From: an uncultured Bacteroidales bacterium
GTDB taxonomy: Bacteria; Bacteroidota; Bacteroidia; Bacteroidales; UBA932
Assembly (NCBI GenBank): GCA_944326335.1
Contig: CALVDM010000009.1
Location: 19,022 to 83,021, forward strand
Length of the DNA: 64,000 bases
Reading direction: 5' to 3'
The notes under the pieces were generated by a model that was given only the letters and a program-made list of their open reading frames with translations, searched no databases and had not been told where the DNA came from. The position numbers and the translations under genes were made by a program. Shown here in pieces: positions 19,141 to 28,695 of the stretch (position 1 is the stretch's first letter; each line of letters opens with the position of its first letter).

Positions 19141-20487
19141 ATGGGCTGGAAGGAATTTTACCACAACAGATGGACGAGGTTCGGTTTCTGGGCCTTGCTG
19201 TATCTTTTGTGGGTGATCTGGCTCGGAAATTACTGGTGGCTTCTTGGCCTTGTCGTCATCTTCGACCATCATATCACCGGAAAGGTGAAATGGATATTCT
19301 GGAAGAAGACGTACAAGGAAGGGGAAAAGCGCAACCCGGTGTACGAGTGGATAGATGCCATCGTATTTGCTGTGATTGTCGTCACGTTCATCAATATTTT
19401 CTTTTTCCAGGCGTTCAAGATTCCTTCATCGTCGATGGAAAGTTCCCTCATGACCGGGGACCATCTTTTCGTCAGCAAGCTGACCTACGGGCCGCGCGTG
19501 CCGCAGACACCCCTTACAATACCTTTCACGCATAATGTGATTTTCGGGAAAGAGTCCTACTCGACCCTTATCCAGAACAGATACAGAAGGCTGAAAGGCT
19601 TCAGGGAGGTGCGCAGGGGCGACTATGTGGTGTTCGGCTTCCCCAACGGGGACACCGTGCTGACAAAGGTGCCGGCAGAGGATTACTATGCGATGTGCAG
19701 GACTATAGGCAGGGAGAATGTCATCTCGTACTATGGTCCGGTCAAGGTCCGTCCGATGGACAAGAAGGACCATTACGTCAAGAGATGCGTGGCCGTGCAC
19801 GGAGATACCCTCGAGGTCAGGAACGGACAGGTATATGTCAATTCCGAGCCTCAGGAGACATACCCGGGCCTGCAGAACTCCTATTGCGTAAAGACTGACG
19901 GCCAGCGGATAAATCCGGTGAACCTGGATGCTCTCGGACTCAATATCTCCGAACTGTGGTATGACCCGCAGCTTCCGGGATATCCGTACATGCCTCTCAC
20001 GGCCGGGCGTCTGGAGAAGGTTTCCGGCTATCCCAACGTTGTGTCGGTCGAGCAGAACATCGATGTGTATCCGCCGGATGACCCGGACTCGTACCTGACG
20101 ATTTTCCCTTTCTCGAAAGACTACAGGTGGACGAGGGACAATTACGGTCCCTTGTGGATTCCGGAGAAAGGCGCGACTGTCGCGCTGGATTCCGTGAGCC
20201 TCCCGCTCTACAGCCGGATAATCACCGCATACGAGGGGAACACGCTTGAAGTCGGCCGGGATGGCAGCATTCTCGTAAACGGGGAGGTCTCCACGACATA
20301 CACATTCAAGCAGGACTATTACTTCATGATGGGGGACAACAGGCACAATTCCCTGGATTCGAGATACTGGGGCTTCGTCCCGGAAGACCATATAGTCGGG
20401 AAACCGGTGGTGATATGGCTCTCGACAGACAGGAACAAGCGTTTCCCCGCGAATATCAGATGGAACCGTTTCCTCAAATTCGTCTGA
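19141..20487 (+). CDS. lepB: Signal peptidase I (housekeeping)
   Basis: Cleaves Sec and Tat signal peptides at the inner membrane. The 448-residue protein has N-terminal hydrophobic segments (about residues 14-45 and 71-90), the catalytic Ser98 in IPSSSMESSL, the general-base Lys in YVKRCVAVHGD (about residue 218) and the closing box MMGDNRHNSLDSRYWG. It is longer than the E. coli enzyme because of insertions between these boxes, which is usual for Bacteroidota. It begins nine bases after rplT. A second, shorter signal peptidase is encoded at 28877. Confidence 0.95.
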   Translation: MGWKEFYHNRWTRFGFWALLYLLWVIWLGNYWWLLGLVVIFDHHITGKVKWIFWKKTYKEGEKRNPVYEWIDAIVFAVIVVTFINIFFFQAFKIPSSSMESSLMTGDHLFVSKLTYGPRVPQTPLTIPFTHNVIFGKESYSTLIQNRYRRLKGFREVRRGDYVVFGFPNGDTVLTKVPAEDYYAMCRTIGRENVISYYGPVKVRPMDKKDHYVKRCVAVHGDTLEVRNGQVYVNSEPQETYPGLQNSYCVKTDGQRINPVNLDALGLNISELWYDPQLPGYPYMPLTAGRLEKVSGYPNVVSVEQNIDVYPPDDPDSYLTIFPFSKDYRWTRDNYGPLWIPEKGATVALDSVSLPLYSRIITAYEGNTLEVGRDGSILVNGEVSTTYTFKQDYYFMMGDNRHNSLDSRYWGFVPEDHIVGKPVVIWLSTDRNKRFPANIRWNRFLKFV

Positions 20488-20491
20488 TTTC

Positions 20492-20522
20492 TTGTATTTT
20501 AGATTTTTTTTGACGATATTTG
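20492..20522 (+). promoter_or_regulatory. Probable promoter of rpmB-rpmG-DUF4295
   Basis: TTG at 20492-20494, a 20-base spacer, then GATATTTG at 20515-20522, one base off the TAnnTTTG consensus. It precedes rpmB by about 64 bases, leaving a GC-rich leader. Confidence 0.5.
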
Positions 20523-20585
20523 CAGCCCCTTGCCGGGATTTGGGCGGTTCATGTTGAAATAGAAAAATTAAAAAGGTTAGATACA

Positions 20586-20828
20586 ATGGCAAAGGTTTGT
20601 CAAATTACAGGTAGGAAGAGGATGGTCGGAAACAATGTTTCCCACTCCAAGAAGCGCACTAAGCGTATTTTTGCTATCAATTTGAAGACTAAGAAGTTCT
20701 GGTCTGAAGAGGAGCAAAGGTTCATTACGCTCAAAGTTTCATGCAAGGGTATGAAGCACATTGAGAAGAACGGTTTGGATGCAACTGTGAAAGCTGCACA
20801 GAAGAAAGGATATATCAACATTGTTTAA
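20586..20828 (+). CDS. rpmB: 50S ribosomal protein L28
   Basis: An 80-residue basic protein starting [20 protein letters not shown], the L28 signature. The ATG at 20586 gives the normal N-terminus; upstream in-frame starts would add residues encoded by the leader. First gene of a three-gene ribosomal group with L33 and a DUF4295 protein. Confidence 0.97.
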   Translation: MAKVCQITGRKRMVGNNVSHSKKRTKRIFAINLKTKKFWSEEEQRFITLKVSCKGMKHIEKNGLDATVKAAQKKGYINIV

Positions 20829-20839
20829 TTGCGTGGATT

Positions 20840-21028
20840 ATGGCAAAGAAAGCAAAGGGTAACAGGGTGCAGGTAATTTTGGAGTGCACTGAACAGAGGG
20901 AGAGCGGTGTACCCGGCATGTCGAGATACATCACTACCAAGAACAAGAAGAATACAACTCAGCGTCTGGAGCGTATGAAATATAATCCGTACCTCAAGAA
21001 GGTGACTCTTCACCGTGAGATAAAATAA
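20840..21028 (+). CDS. rpmG: 50S ribosomal protein L33
   Basis: A 62-residue basic protein with the L33 pattern [11 protein letters not shown] and the C-terminal [18 protein letters not shown]. The zinc-ribbon CxxC pairs of the C+ form are absent, so this is a zinc-independent type. It starts 11 bases after rpmB. Confidence 0.95.
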   Translation: MAKKAKGNRVQVILECTEQRESGVPGMSRYITTKNKKNTTQRLERMKYNPYLKKVTLHREIK

Positions 21029-21044
21029 TTGAGAGGGATAGATT

Positions 21045-21203
21045 ATGGCAAAGAAAGCAGTTGCAACCTTCAGTGCCAAGTCAGGCGCTAAGACAATGGT
21101 GAAATGCATCCGCATGGACAAGTCGTCCAAGACAGGTGCATACATGTTCAAGGAAGACCTCGTTGAGGCTGAGAAAGTGAAGGATTTCTTCGCAAAGAAA
21201 TAA
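21045..21203 (+). CDS. DUF4295 family small protein
   Basis: A 52-residue lysine-rich protein starting MAKKAVATFSAKSGAK and ending VKDFFAKK. It matches DUF4295 (PF14128), a Bacteroidota-restricted family that almost always follows rpmG and precedes ftsY, as here. It is probably ribosome-associated, judging only from context and charge. It lies 16 bases after rpmG and before a strong terminator. Confidence 0.88.
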   Translation: MAKKAVATFSAKSGAKTMVKCIRMDKSSKTGAYMFKEDLVEAEKVKDFFAKK

Positions 21204-21229
21204 TGCGGACATCTGTCCGGACATTGCGG

Positions 21230-21263
21230 GAGGGTGATAAAAGATTTTATCACCCTCTTTTTT
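21230..21263 (+). terminator. Rho-independent terminator of the rpmB-rpmG operon
   Basis: GAGGGTGATAAAA (21230-21242) and TTTTATCACCCTC (21245-21257) form a long stem with a tight loop, followed by a run of six T (21258-21263). The T-run is shared with the -33 box of the next promoter. Confidence 0.9.
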
Positions 21264-21292
21264 GTTCGATATTGCGAATTTTCGTAAATTTG
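21261..21292 (+). promoter_or_regulatory. ftsY promoter (TTTG-N20-TAAATTTG)
   Basis: TTTG at 21261-21264, 20 bases, then TAAATTTG at 21285-21292, a full match to the Bacteroidota -33/-7 consensus. The expected start near 21299 leaves a leader of about 17 bases before the ATG at 21316. Confidence 0.85.
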
Positions 21293-21315
21293 AAAGTTTT
21301 ATCCTGATACTTGTT

Positions 21316-22245
21316 ATGGGCATATTCGACAAAGGCGTACAGAAGACCAGAAAGAGTTTTTTCGAGCGGATATCCAGGGCCGTTGCAGGCAAGTCGAAGA
21401 TAGACGATGACACGCTGGATTCAATCGAGGAGGCTCTCATCGCTACCGACATGGGGGTCGATACGACACTGAAGATAATTGACAACCTTGAGGAAAGGGT
21501 CATGAAAGACAAGTTCATGACCTTCGACGAGCTTGTGGACCTTCTTCATGACGAGATAGGCAAGCTGCTGGATGTCACCGGCAGCGAGACTCCGACAGAG
21601 CCGTTCGACTTCTCCAGGAAACCGTACGTGGTCATGGTCGTCGGGGTGAACGGGGTAGGCAAGACGACCACGATAGGAAAACTCGCCTCCCGGCTCAAGG
21701 CGCAGGGGAAGAAGGTCCTTCTCGGTGCGGCGGACACTTTCAGGGCTGCAGCCGTGGACCAGCTTGTAATATGGGCGGAACGGGCAGGCGTGGATATCGT
21801 GAAGCAGGGAATGGGGGCGGACCCGGCCTCAGTGGCATACGACACCGTGAAGTCTGCTGTGGCGAAGGGTGCCGACGTGGTGCTTATCGATACTGCAGGT
21901 CGTCTGCACAACAGGGTGGACCTCATGAATGAGCTCACGAAAATCCGGAATGTGATGAAGAAGGTGATTCCTGATGCACCGCATGAAGTGCTGCTTGTGC
22001 TTGACGGCTCCACAGGGCAGAATGCCTTCCAGCAGGCCAGGGAGTTTTCACGTGCCACCGAGGTGACGTCGATGGCCGTGACAAAACTGGACGGGACCGC
22101 AAAGGGCGGTGTCGTCATCGGCATTGTGGACCAGTTCAGGATTCCGGTGAAATTCGTCGGCATCGGGGAGGGCGTTGACGACCTGAAGGTTTTCGACAGG
22201 AAGGAATTTGTGAATTCATTGTTTTCGAAGGAAGATTTGAAATAG
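21316..22245 (+). CDS. ftsY: Signal recognition particle receptor FtsY
   Basis: SRP-receptor GTPase that delivers ribosome-nascent chain complexes to SecYEG. The 309-residue product lacks a long acidic A-domain and has the NG domain with P-loop GVNGVGKTTTIGKLA, DTFRAAAVDQL, DTAGRLHNRVDLMNEL and TKLDGTAKGG. The ATG at 21316 (MGIFDKGVQKT) is chosen because an upstream in-frame start at 21262 lies inside the promoter. First gene of a plus-strand run through deoC. Confidence 0.96.
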   Translation: MGIFDKGVQKTRKSFFERISRAVAGKSKIDDDTLDSIEEALIATDMGVDTTLKIIDNLEERVMKDKFMTFDELVDLLHDEIGKLLDVTGSETPTEPFDFSRKPYVVMVVGVNGVGKTTTIGKLASRLKAQGKKVLLGAADTFRAAAVDQLVIWAERAGVDIVKQGMGADPASVAYDTVKSAVAKGADVVLIDTAGRLHNRVDLMNELTKIRNVMKKVIPDAPHEVLLVLDGSTGQNAFQQAREFSRATEVTSMAVTKLDGTAKGGVVIGIVDQFRIPVKFVGIGEGVDDLKVFDRKEFVNSLFSKEDLK

Positions 22246-22259
22246 TAAAAACACAGTAT

Positions 22260-24749
22260 ATGAAGGTATCTTACAATTGGCTGAAGGATTATCTCAAATG
22301 TGATCTCAGTCCGGAGGAAATAGCTGCCGCATTGACATCGATAGGTCTTGAAGTGGATGCTGTCGAGGAAGTGGAGGAAATACCGGGAGGGCTTGCCGGC
22401 GTAATCGTGGCGGAGGTCGTGGAATGCACGGAGCATCCTGATTCGGACCACCTGCATGTCACCAGGCTGAATACTGGGGCGGAAGAGCTCCTGCAGGTAG
22501 TGTGCGGCGCCCCTAATGTCGCTGCCGGACAGAAGGTGCTGCTTGCCACAATCGGCACTGTGCTCGGTGAGGATTTCAAAATCAGGAAGTCCAAGATAAG
22601 AGGGGTGGAGTCTTTCGGGATGATATGCGCCGAGGACGAACTCGGGATAGGTTCCTCCCATGACGGCATCATGGTGCTTGACAGTTCGGCTGTCCCGGGG
22701 ACTCCTGCAAGGGAATACCTGAAACTGGAGAGTGACTCCGTCATAGAGATAGGCCTTACAGCCAACAGGGTCGATGCCGCATCCCATATCGGGGTGGCCA
22801 GGGACCTCTATGCATACCTGAAACTGAACGGCATACCTTGCTCTCTCGAGATTCCGGACGTGTCTGCATTCAGGGAGGGAGACGAAGGCGCATGTTCTCC
22901 GGACGGGAGTGTGGACGGGGCTCTCCCGGTGGAAGTCCTTGCTCCTGACGGCGCACCGAGGTATTCCGGCACCACTGTCACTGGCGTCAAGGTGGCCCCT
23001 TCTCCTGAATGGCTCCAGAAAAAGCTTCTTTCCGTGGGGCTGAGACCGATAAACAACGTGGTTGACATAACCAATTTCATACTGATGGAAATCGGGCAGC
23101 CTCTCCATGCGTTCGATGCGGACAAGATAAAGGGACACAGGGTCATTGTCCGCAGGGCTGAAGAAGGGGAGAAGTTCAGGACACTGGACGGGGTGGAGAG
23201 AACACTTTCCGCCGAAGACCTCATGATTGCCGATGTGGAGAAGCCGATGTGCCTTGCCGGGGTGTTCGGGGGAGAGGATTCCGGAGTGACGGACTCGACA
23301 GTGAATGTGTTCCTTGAAAGTGCATATTTCAATCCTGTGTCGATACGCAAGAGCGCGAAAAGGCATGGTCTGAGCACCGATGCTTCCTTCAGGTACGAGA
23401 GGGGAGCCGACCCGCTCGTGACGGAATGGGCCGCAAGACGCGCAGCCCTGCTTATATGCAGCATTGCAGGCGGGCATGTGACGGGGAAGGTCCAGGAGTT
23501 CTGCCCTGAGAAGATAGGCAGGAAGGTGATTGAGCTCGACTATGACAGAATCGAGGCTTTCGTGGGGAAGAAGATAGGGCATGACGTGATAGAGGATATC
23601 CTCGGGTACCTTAATTACAGGTTCATCTCGAGGGAGTATGACAGCGACGGGACAGTGAAAGGTTCCGTGGTGGAGGCTCCATCCTACATGATTGATGTCT
23701 ATCGCGAATGCGATGTCGTGGAGGAGATTCTCAGGATTTACGGCTACAACAATATCGAACTTCCGTCGAATGTGAGGATGTCGGTCAGCTCGACTTCCAG
23801 ACCGGAACCGGAGAAAGTCAGGAACGTCATATCCGATTTCCTCGCTGCGAACGGTTTCAACGAGATAATGAACAATTCCCTCACCAGGGCAAGCTATTAC
23901 GAGAAGCTCGAGACATTCCCTCCGGAGAAATGCGTCAGGATACTGAATCCTCTGAGCTCAGACCTCAATGTCCTCAGGCAGACGCTTCTGTTGAGCGGTC
24001 TCGAGGTCGTGGCCTACAACATCAACCGCCAGGAAAACAATCAGAGGCTTTTCGAATACGGTTCGGTCTATTCCTTCAATCCTGGAATGGACGGAAAGAC
24101 TCTCGACTCATACAATGAAAGTACGGCATTCTCGATGTTCATCACCGGCCCGGGAGAGAAAAGCTGGAGGACAGGGCAGCGGAAAAGCGACTATTTCGAG
24201 CTGAAGGGAGTCCTTGAACTCCTGTTCAGACGTTTCGGAGGCAACATATATTCGATGGAGTGTACACCTGCACCGGCAGACATCTTCTCCGAGGGACTTG
24301 TGTACAGGCTTCCGGGAAGCGCACGCCCTCTTGCGGTGATGGGTACCGTGGCACCGGCAAGGCTACGCCAGTTCGGCATAAGGCAGAATGTGTATGCCGC
24401 TGAAATAAGCTGGCCGGAGCTCTTCGAACTTGTCCGGAGGGACAGGATAAAGTACAGCGAGATGCCGAGATTCCCGGAGGTGAGGAGAGACCTTGCACTT
24501 CTCCTCGACGAAAATGTCACCTACAGCGACATTTACAGGTGCGCGTTCAAGACTGGAAAGAAACTTCTGAAGAGCGTATCCTTGTTCGATGTCTATCGTG
24601 GCGACAAAATCCCGAAGGACAAGAAGCAGTATGCTTTGAGCTTCGTCCTGCAGGATGCTGACAAGACGTTGACGGACAAGGATGTGGAGAATGCAATGTC
24701 GCGTTTTGTGAGTGCCTTCTCAAAGGAGTTCGGAGCTGTCCTCAGGTAA
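22260..24749 (+). CDS. pheT: Phenylalanyl-tRNA synthetase beta subunit
   Basis: Large subunit of the alpha2-beta2 enzyme; contains editing and tRNA-binding domains. The 829-residue protein begins MKVSYNWLKDYLKC, then has the EMAP-type tRNA-binding domain (about residues 40-150), the B3/B4 editing domain (RPINNVVDITNF), B5 (from about residue 420), the catalytic-like core and the C-terminal FDX-ACB anticodon domain (MPRFPEVRRDLALLLDE onward). pheS is not in the window. It begins 15 bases after ftsY. Confidence 0.97.
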   Translation: MKVSYNWLKDYLKCDLSPEEIAAALTSIGLEVDAVEEVEEIPGGLAGVIVAEVVECTEHPDSDHLHVTRLNTGAEELLQVVCGAPNVAAGQKVLLATIGTVLGEDFKIRKSKIRGVESFGMICAEDELGIGSSHDGIMVLDSSAVPGTPAREYLKLESDSVIEIGLTANRVDAASHIGVARDLYAYLKLNGIPCSLEIPDVSAFREGDEGACSPDGSVDGALPVEVLAPDGAPRYSGTTVTGVKVAPSPEWLQKKLLSVGLRPINNVVDITNFILMEIGQPLHAFDADKIKGHRVIVRRAEEGEKFRTLDGVERTLSAEDLMIADVEKPMCLAGVFGGEDSGVTDSTVNVFLESAYFNPVSIRKSAKRHGLSTDASFRYERGADPLVTEWAARRAALLICSIAGGHVTGKVQEFCPEKIGRKVIELDYDRIEAFVGKKIGHDVIEDILGYLNYRFISREYDSDGTVKGSVVEAPSYMIDVYRECDVVEEILRIYGYNNIELPSNVRMSVSSTSRPEPEKVRNVISDFLAANGFNEIMNNSLTRASYYEKLETFPPEKCVRILNPLSSDLNVLRQTLLLSGLEVVAYNINRQENNQRLFEYGSVYSFNPGMDGKTLDSYNESTAFSMFITGPGEKSWRTGQRKSDYFELKGVLELLFRRFGGNIYSMECTPAPADIFSEGLVYRLPGSARPLAVMGTVAPARLRQFGIRQNVYAAEISWPELFELVRRDRIKYSEMPRFPEVRRDLALLLDENVTYSDIYRCAFKTGKKLLKSVSLFDVYRGDKIPKDKKQYALSFVLQDADKTLTDKDVENAMSRFVSAFSKEFGAVLR

Positions 24750-24754
24750 AAGCT

Positions 24755-25333
24755 ATGGTCAGGCGTCTCTTGAAATACGCAGTCTTGCTTGCCATCGCCG
24801 CAATGATGGTTTCATGCGGCGCGCGCGACGGGAAGGTGATTCCCAGAAAGAAACTGGCGAAGATATATGCGGACATGTTCATGGCCGACCAGTGGATTCA
24901 GCAGAACTACACTGTCTCAAAGGTGGCTGACACTTCCCAGGTCTATGAGGCGATATTCGAGGATTACGGTTACAGCTCGGACGACTACAGGAAGAGCGTG
25001 GCCTATTACATCCAGGACCCCGACCGGTTCGCGAGGATACTGAGGCAGACTGTCTCCATCCTCGATGAACGCATTTCCGACGACAAGGCGGAGCTACGCA
25101 AGATGAAATCCGAAGAATCAGCGAAGACCGATATCACATACAGGTTCGACTTCGACAGGATATGGATTTTCGACAACGGTTTCCCTCGGCTTGCCGACAG
25201 GGACAGCCTCGACTATTTCACAGACAAGGGGGAATATTTCATCCTCGACCTGAAGCATCTCGTGGAGCCGCTGGAATACGATTCGTCGGTGTATTTTCCA
25301 CAGGATTCCCTAAAAGTGACCGGAAATGAATAG
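24755..25333 (+). CDS. DUF4296 family lipoprotein
   Basis: A 192-residue lipoprotein: basic N-terminus, hydrophobic stretch and lipobox around MMVSC (Cys22). The segment PRKKLAKIYADMFMADQWI matches DUF4296 (PF14129), a helical Bacteroidota family of unknown role usually encoded near ftsY/pheT genes. It starts six bases after pheT and overlaps the amidohydrolase by eight bases. Confidence 0.83.
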   Translation: MVRRLLKYAVLLAIAAMMVSCGARDGKVIPRKKLAKIYADMFMADQWIQQNYTVSKVADTSQVYEAIFEDYGYSSDDYRKSVAYYIQDPDRFARILRQTVSILDERISDDKAELRKMKSEESAKTDITYRFDFDRIWIFDNGFPRLADRDSLDYFTDKGEYFILDLKHLVEPLEYDSSVYFPQDSLKVTGNE

Positions 25334-26513
25334 GATTGCCGCAGAGTATCTTTATACCGGGACAAGACCGGAGCCGTTGAGGAACGGTTATGTGGAATAC
25401 ACGGAGGACGGGACCATCGTGTCCGCAGGCGTATGCCGGGACCCGGCTTCGGAGCAGGATTTCCGGAAAGGGGCCCTCATGCCAGGCTTCGTGAACTCGC
25501 ATTGCCATCTGGAGCTTTCCCACCTGAAGGGCAAGTTCAGGAAAGGGACCGGGATGTCGGGGTTCATAAACCAGATAAACGAACTCAGGGACTTCACTTC
25601 CGCCGAAAACAGGATGGCAGAGGCCGCCAGGTGGCTCGATATCCTGTGGAGACAGGGAGTCTCGGCAATGGCTGACATAAGCAACTGCGACGAGACTTTC
25701 ATGATGAAATCCGCGAGTCCGCTCTACACGAGGACTTTCCTCGAGGTTTTCGGGACAGAGCCGGAGGATTGCGGGCAGGTGATTGCCTCCGTACGCAATC
25801 TGGCGGAAAAGGCCGCGTCATACGGCATCGATGCGGCCCCCACCCCTCACGCGTGCTATACCATGAGCCCGGAACTTCTTACGGCAGCCTCAGCCGAAGG
25901 TCTGGCTGCAGGGTATCTCTCCTATCATTCGGAAGAGAGCTGCGAGGAAGACGAGCTGATGGAGAGCGGGACTGGACCTCTTGCGGAGAATTACCGGGGC
26001 CGCAATCTCAGCACGCCTCCGGTGACGGGACGCCAGTCCCTGTTCTATTTCATAGACAGACTCCTGAAGGTGCATCAGCCGCCGTTCGACGAACACATCC
26101 TTCTCGTCCACAACGTGTGCCTCACCCAGGAGGGGATAGACTATGCGTCCGGATATCTTAAGAATGTATGGTGGGCAGTGTGCCCGCTGTCCAACATATT
26201 CATACACAATTCCCTGCCTCCAATCCCACTCATGAGGAAAAACGGGCTTAAAATCACTTTGGGAACGGATTCATTGTCGAGCAATGACACCCTCGACATG
26301 GTCAGGGAGATGTATTGTCTCCAGCAGGCTTTCCCTGAAGTGCCGCTCGGCGAGATTGTGGTATGGGCCACGAGGAACGGTGCGTGCTTCCTTTCGAAAC
26401 AGGAAGAGCTCGGTTCTTTCACGGAAGGTCTCAGACCAGGTATCGTCTGGGTGAAGGATATCGCTCCCGACGGCCGTCTGACGGTTGACAGCGTGTCTGA
26501 AAGAATAATCTGA
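25326..26513 (+). CDS. Amidohydrolase superfamily metalloenzyme (deaminase-like)
   Basis: A 395-residue TIM-barrel hydrolase of the AtzA/guanine-deaminase-like branch. Metal ligands are visible in NSHCHLELSHL (HxH), SYHSEESCEEDEL (His), LLVHNVCLT (His) and LGTDSLSSNDTLDM (Asp). These enzymes deaminate or hydrolyse nucleobase-like or aminodeoxyfutalosine-like substrates; the substrate here cannot be read from sequence, and no other menaquinone (futalosine) genes are nearby. It overlaps the lipoprotein gene by eight bases and precedes the radical SAM gene by seven. Confidence 0.85.
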   Translation: MNRIAAEYLYTGTRPEPLRNGYVEYTEDGTIVSAGVCRDPASEQDFRKGALMPGFVNSHCHLELSHLKGKFRKGTGMSGFINQINELRDFTSAENRMAEAARWLDILWRQGVSAMADISNCDETFMMKSASPLYTRTFLEVFGTEPEDCGQVIASVRNLAEKAASYGIDAAPTPHACYTMSPELLTAASAEGLAAGYLSYHSEESCEEDELMESGTGPLAENYRGRNLSTPPVTGRQSLFYFIDRLLKVHQPPFDEHILLVHNVCLTQEGIDYASGYLKNVWWAVCPLSNIFIHNSLPPIPLMRKNGLKITLGTDSLSSNDTLDMVREMYCLQQAFPEVPLGEIVVWATRNGACFLSKQEELGSFTEGLRPGIVWVKDIAPDGRLTVDSVSERII

Positions 26514-26520
26514 CAGTCTT

Positions 26521-27279
26521 ATGCTAAGGTTCCATAACATTGCTTTCGGGCCGATACACAGCAGACGGCTCGGCTCGTCACTCGGCATCAATCTCCTGCC
26601 GGAGAACGGGAAACTGTGCAACTTCGACTGCATATACTGTGAGTGCGGTTGGAACAGGGACGGCACCGGAGACCGTTCCATGCCTTCTGCCGGTGATGTG
26701 TCCGAGGCTCTCGAAGCAAAACTTTCCGGATGTTCTTCGCAGGGCGTAAGGATAGATTCCATAACCTTTTCCGGGCACGGTGAGCCGACTCTCAATCCGG
26801 ATTTCCCTGAAATCATGGATATCACCGTCTCTCTTAGGGACAGGTACTATCCGGAGGCGGCTGTCTCAGTGCTTTCGAATGCCACGACAGTGTGCCGCAA
26901 GGATATTTTCGAAGCCCTCAGGAAGGCTGACAATCCGATAATGAAGATTGACGCATCCTTTGCAGATGGAATTGCTGTCGTGAACCGCCCGTCGGGACAT
27001 TACGACCTCGGGGATGTGGTTTCGGGACTTCTCGGGTTCAAGGGCGATTTCGTGCTCCAGACCATGTTCCTCCGCTCACCTGATTTCGACACGTCATCAG
27101 CCGCGAATCTGCAGGGATGGATGGAGCTGGTCAGGAAACTCAGGCCGAGGGAAGTCATGGTCTATACGCTCGACAGGGAGACTCCGGAAAAGGACCTCGT
27201 GAAATTCTCCGTTGAGGAGATGACAGGTCTGGTCAGGCCTCTTGTCGATGAGGGTTTTCACGTGCAGATAAGGGGGTAG
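26521..27279 (+). CDS. Radical SAM protein
   Basis: A 252-residue radical SAM protein with an N-terminal CNFDCIYCECG cluster motif (CxxxCxxC) preceded by the conserved FGPIHSRRLGSSLGINL, followed by ITFSGHGEPTLNPDFPE and VLSNATTV. This N-terminal block is shared by a group of small radical SAM proteins annotated as wybutosine-like or MoaA-like; the actual reaction is unknown. It lies between the amidohydrolase and dtd genes with gaps of a few bases. Confidence 0.87.
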   Translation: MLRFHNIAFGPIHSRRLGSSLGINLLPENGKLCNFDCIYCECGWNRDGTGDRSMPSAGDVSEALEAKLSGCSSQGVRIDSITFSGHGEPTLNPDFPEIMDITVSLRDRYYPEAAVSVLSNATTVCRKDIFEALRKADNPIMKIDASFADGIAVVNRPSGHYDLGDVVSGLLGFKGDFVLQTMFLRSPDFDTSSAANLQGWMELVRKLRPREVMVYTLDRETPEKDLVKFSVEEMTGLVRPLVDEGFHVQIRG

Positions 27280-27282
27280 GCT

Positions 27283-27738
27283 ATGCGTGTGGTGATACAG
27301 AGGGTCCGGAATGCTTCGGTTTCCGTTCCGGCAGAGAATTATGAATCGGGGATAGGGGCCGGTCTTCTTGTCCTTGCAGCTTTCGTGGATGACGACACTG
27401 ACCTGGACCTGGAATGGACGGCAAGGAAAATCTGCGCCCTGAGGGTGTTTGACGACAGTGCCGGTGTCATGAACATATCCCTCGCGGACACCGGCGGAGA
27501 CATCCTGTGCATAAGCCAGTTCACACTGTATGCCTCCACGGCCAGGGGAAACAGGCCTTCATATATCAAGGCTGCGAAACCGGACGTGTCGCGTCCGCTG
27601 TATGGCAGGTTCTGCGACATGCTTGAAACTTATTTGGGAAAACCGGTCAAAAAAGGTATTTTTGGGGCGGACATGAAAGTTTCCCTCGTGAATGACGGAC
27701 CTGTCACGATAATGATTGATTCTAAAATAAAGGAATGA
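27283..27738 (+). CDS. dtd: D-aminoacyl-tRNA deacylase
   Basis: Removes D-amino acids and glycine mischarged on tRNA. The 151-residue protein shows MRVVIQRVRNASVSV at the N-terminus, the active-site segment SQFTLYASTARGNRPSY and the Gly-Pro motif NDGPVTIMID, all standard for DTD. It begins three bases after the radical SAM gene and precedes deoC by four. Confidence 0.96.
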   Translation: MRVVIQRVRNASVSVPAENYESGIGAGLLVLAAFVDDDTDLDLEWTARKICALRVFDDSAGVMNISLADTGGDILCISQFTLYASTARGNRPSYIKAAKPDVSRPLYGRFCDMLETYLGKPVKKGIFGADMKVSLVNDGPVTIMIDSKIKE

Positions 27739-27742
27739 CTAT

Positions 27743-28636
27743 ATGGATAATCTTTTGAAAAAGTACAATTACAGTCCGGACAAGGTGGCCATCGACCACG
27801 GACTTGAAATGATAGCATCCAATATAGACAATGTGATGTCACCGGATGTGCTGAAGCACTGCCTTTCGATGCTCGACCTCACTTCGCTGAAAACAGACGA
27901 CACCCCTGCCGGCATAAGAAGGCTCGTGGAGAAGGTCAACGGGTTCAGGACGGAATTTCCGGACTATCCTCTTCCTGCATCCGTGTGCGTATATCCGAAT
28001 TTCGCGTCTGTCGTGAAGGAGGCACGTGCTTCCGGAGATGTGCATGTGACAGTGGTTTCCGCATGCTTCCCTTCGTCGCAGAGTTTCCGTGAAGTGAAGC
28101 TCAGGGAGTGCGAGCTGGCTGTCCTCGGAGGAGCCGATGAGGTGGATATCGTGCTGTCTCTCAGCTCATTCCTTTCTGGAGACTATGATGCTGCGTCGGA
28201 TGAGATAAAGGCTGTCCGTGAGACCATTGACAAGGCGGCTGCGGCATCTGGCAGGAAAGTGACCCTGAAGGTCATTCTGGAGACGGGATTGCTGCTGAAG
28301 CACGAACTCATTGCCATGGCCTCTTTCCTTGCCATGGAGGCCGGCGCCGACTTCATAAAGACTTCCACGGGTAAGGTAAGCGTCAACGCAACACCTGCAG
28401 CGGCATACGTGATGTGCCAGTGCATATCGGAATATTACAAGGCCACAGGCCGCAAGGTCGGCTTCAAGCCCGCCGGTGGCATATCAACATCGCTCGATGC
28501 CGTATGCTATTATTCCATAGTCTCGACGATACTCGGCAGGGACTGGCTTGACAAGAGCCTTTTCCGGTTCGGTGTCAGCCGCCTGGCGAACACCATGCTT
28601 TCGGACATAGAGCAAAGAACCGTGAATTATTATTAG
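27743..28636 (+). CDS. deoC: Deoxyribose-phosphate aldolase
   Basis: Cleaves 2-deoxyribose-5-phosphate to acetaldehyde and glyceraldehyde-3-phosphate in deoxynucleoside catabolism. The 297-residue TIM-barrel protein has the Schiff-base Lys in FIKTSTGKVS and the second conserved Lys in VGFKPAGGIST. Its length is that of the longer DeoC type. It is the last gene of the run and is followed by a terminator. Confidence 0.95.
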   Translation: MDNLLKKYNYSPDKVAIDHGLEMIASNIDNVMSPDVLKHCLSMLDLTSLKTDDTPAGIRRLVEKVNGFRTEFPDYPLPASVCVYPNFASVVKEARASGDVHVTVVSACFPSSQSFREVKLRECELAVLGGADEVDIVLSLSSFLSGDYDAASDEIKAVRETIDKAAAASGRKVTLKVILETGLLLKHELIAMASFLAMEAGADFIKTSTGKVSVNATPAAAYVMCQCISEYYKATGRKVGFKPAGGISTSLDAVCYYSIVSTILGRDWLDKSLFRFGVSRLANTMLSDIEQRTVNYY

Positions 28637-28695
28637 ACAGGCTTAAGGATAATGCATCGCATAAGAAGCAGTCCTGACACCTTCAAATAACGATT

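Noticed and set aside
21546-23582. A 678-codon open frame on the minus strand across ftsY and pheT
   Set aside because: It is antisense to two unmistakable genes and has no domain, promoter or sensible N-terminus.
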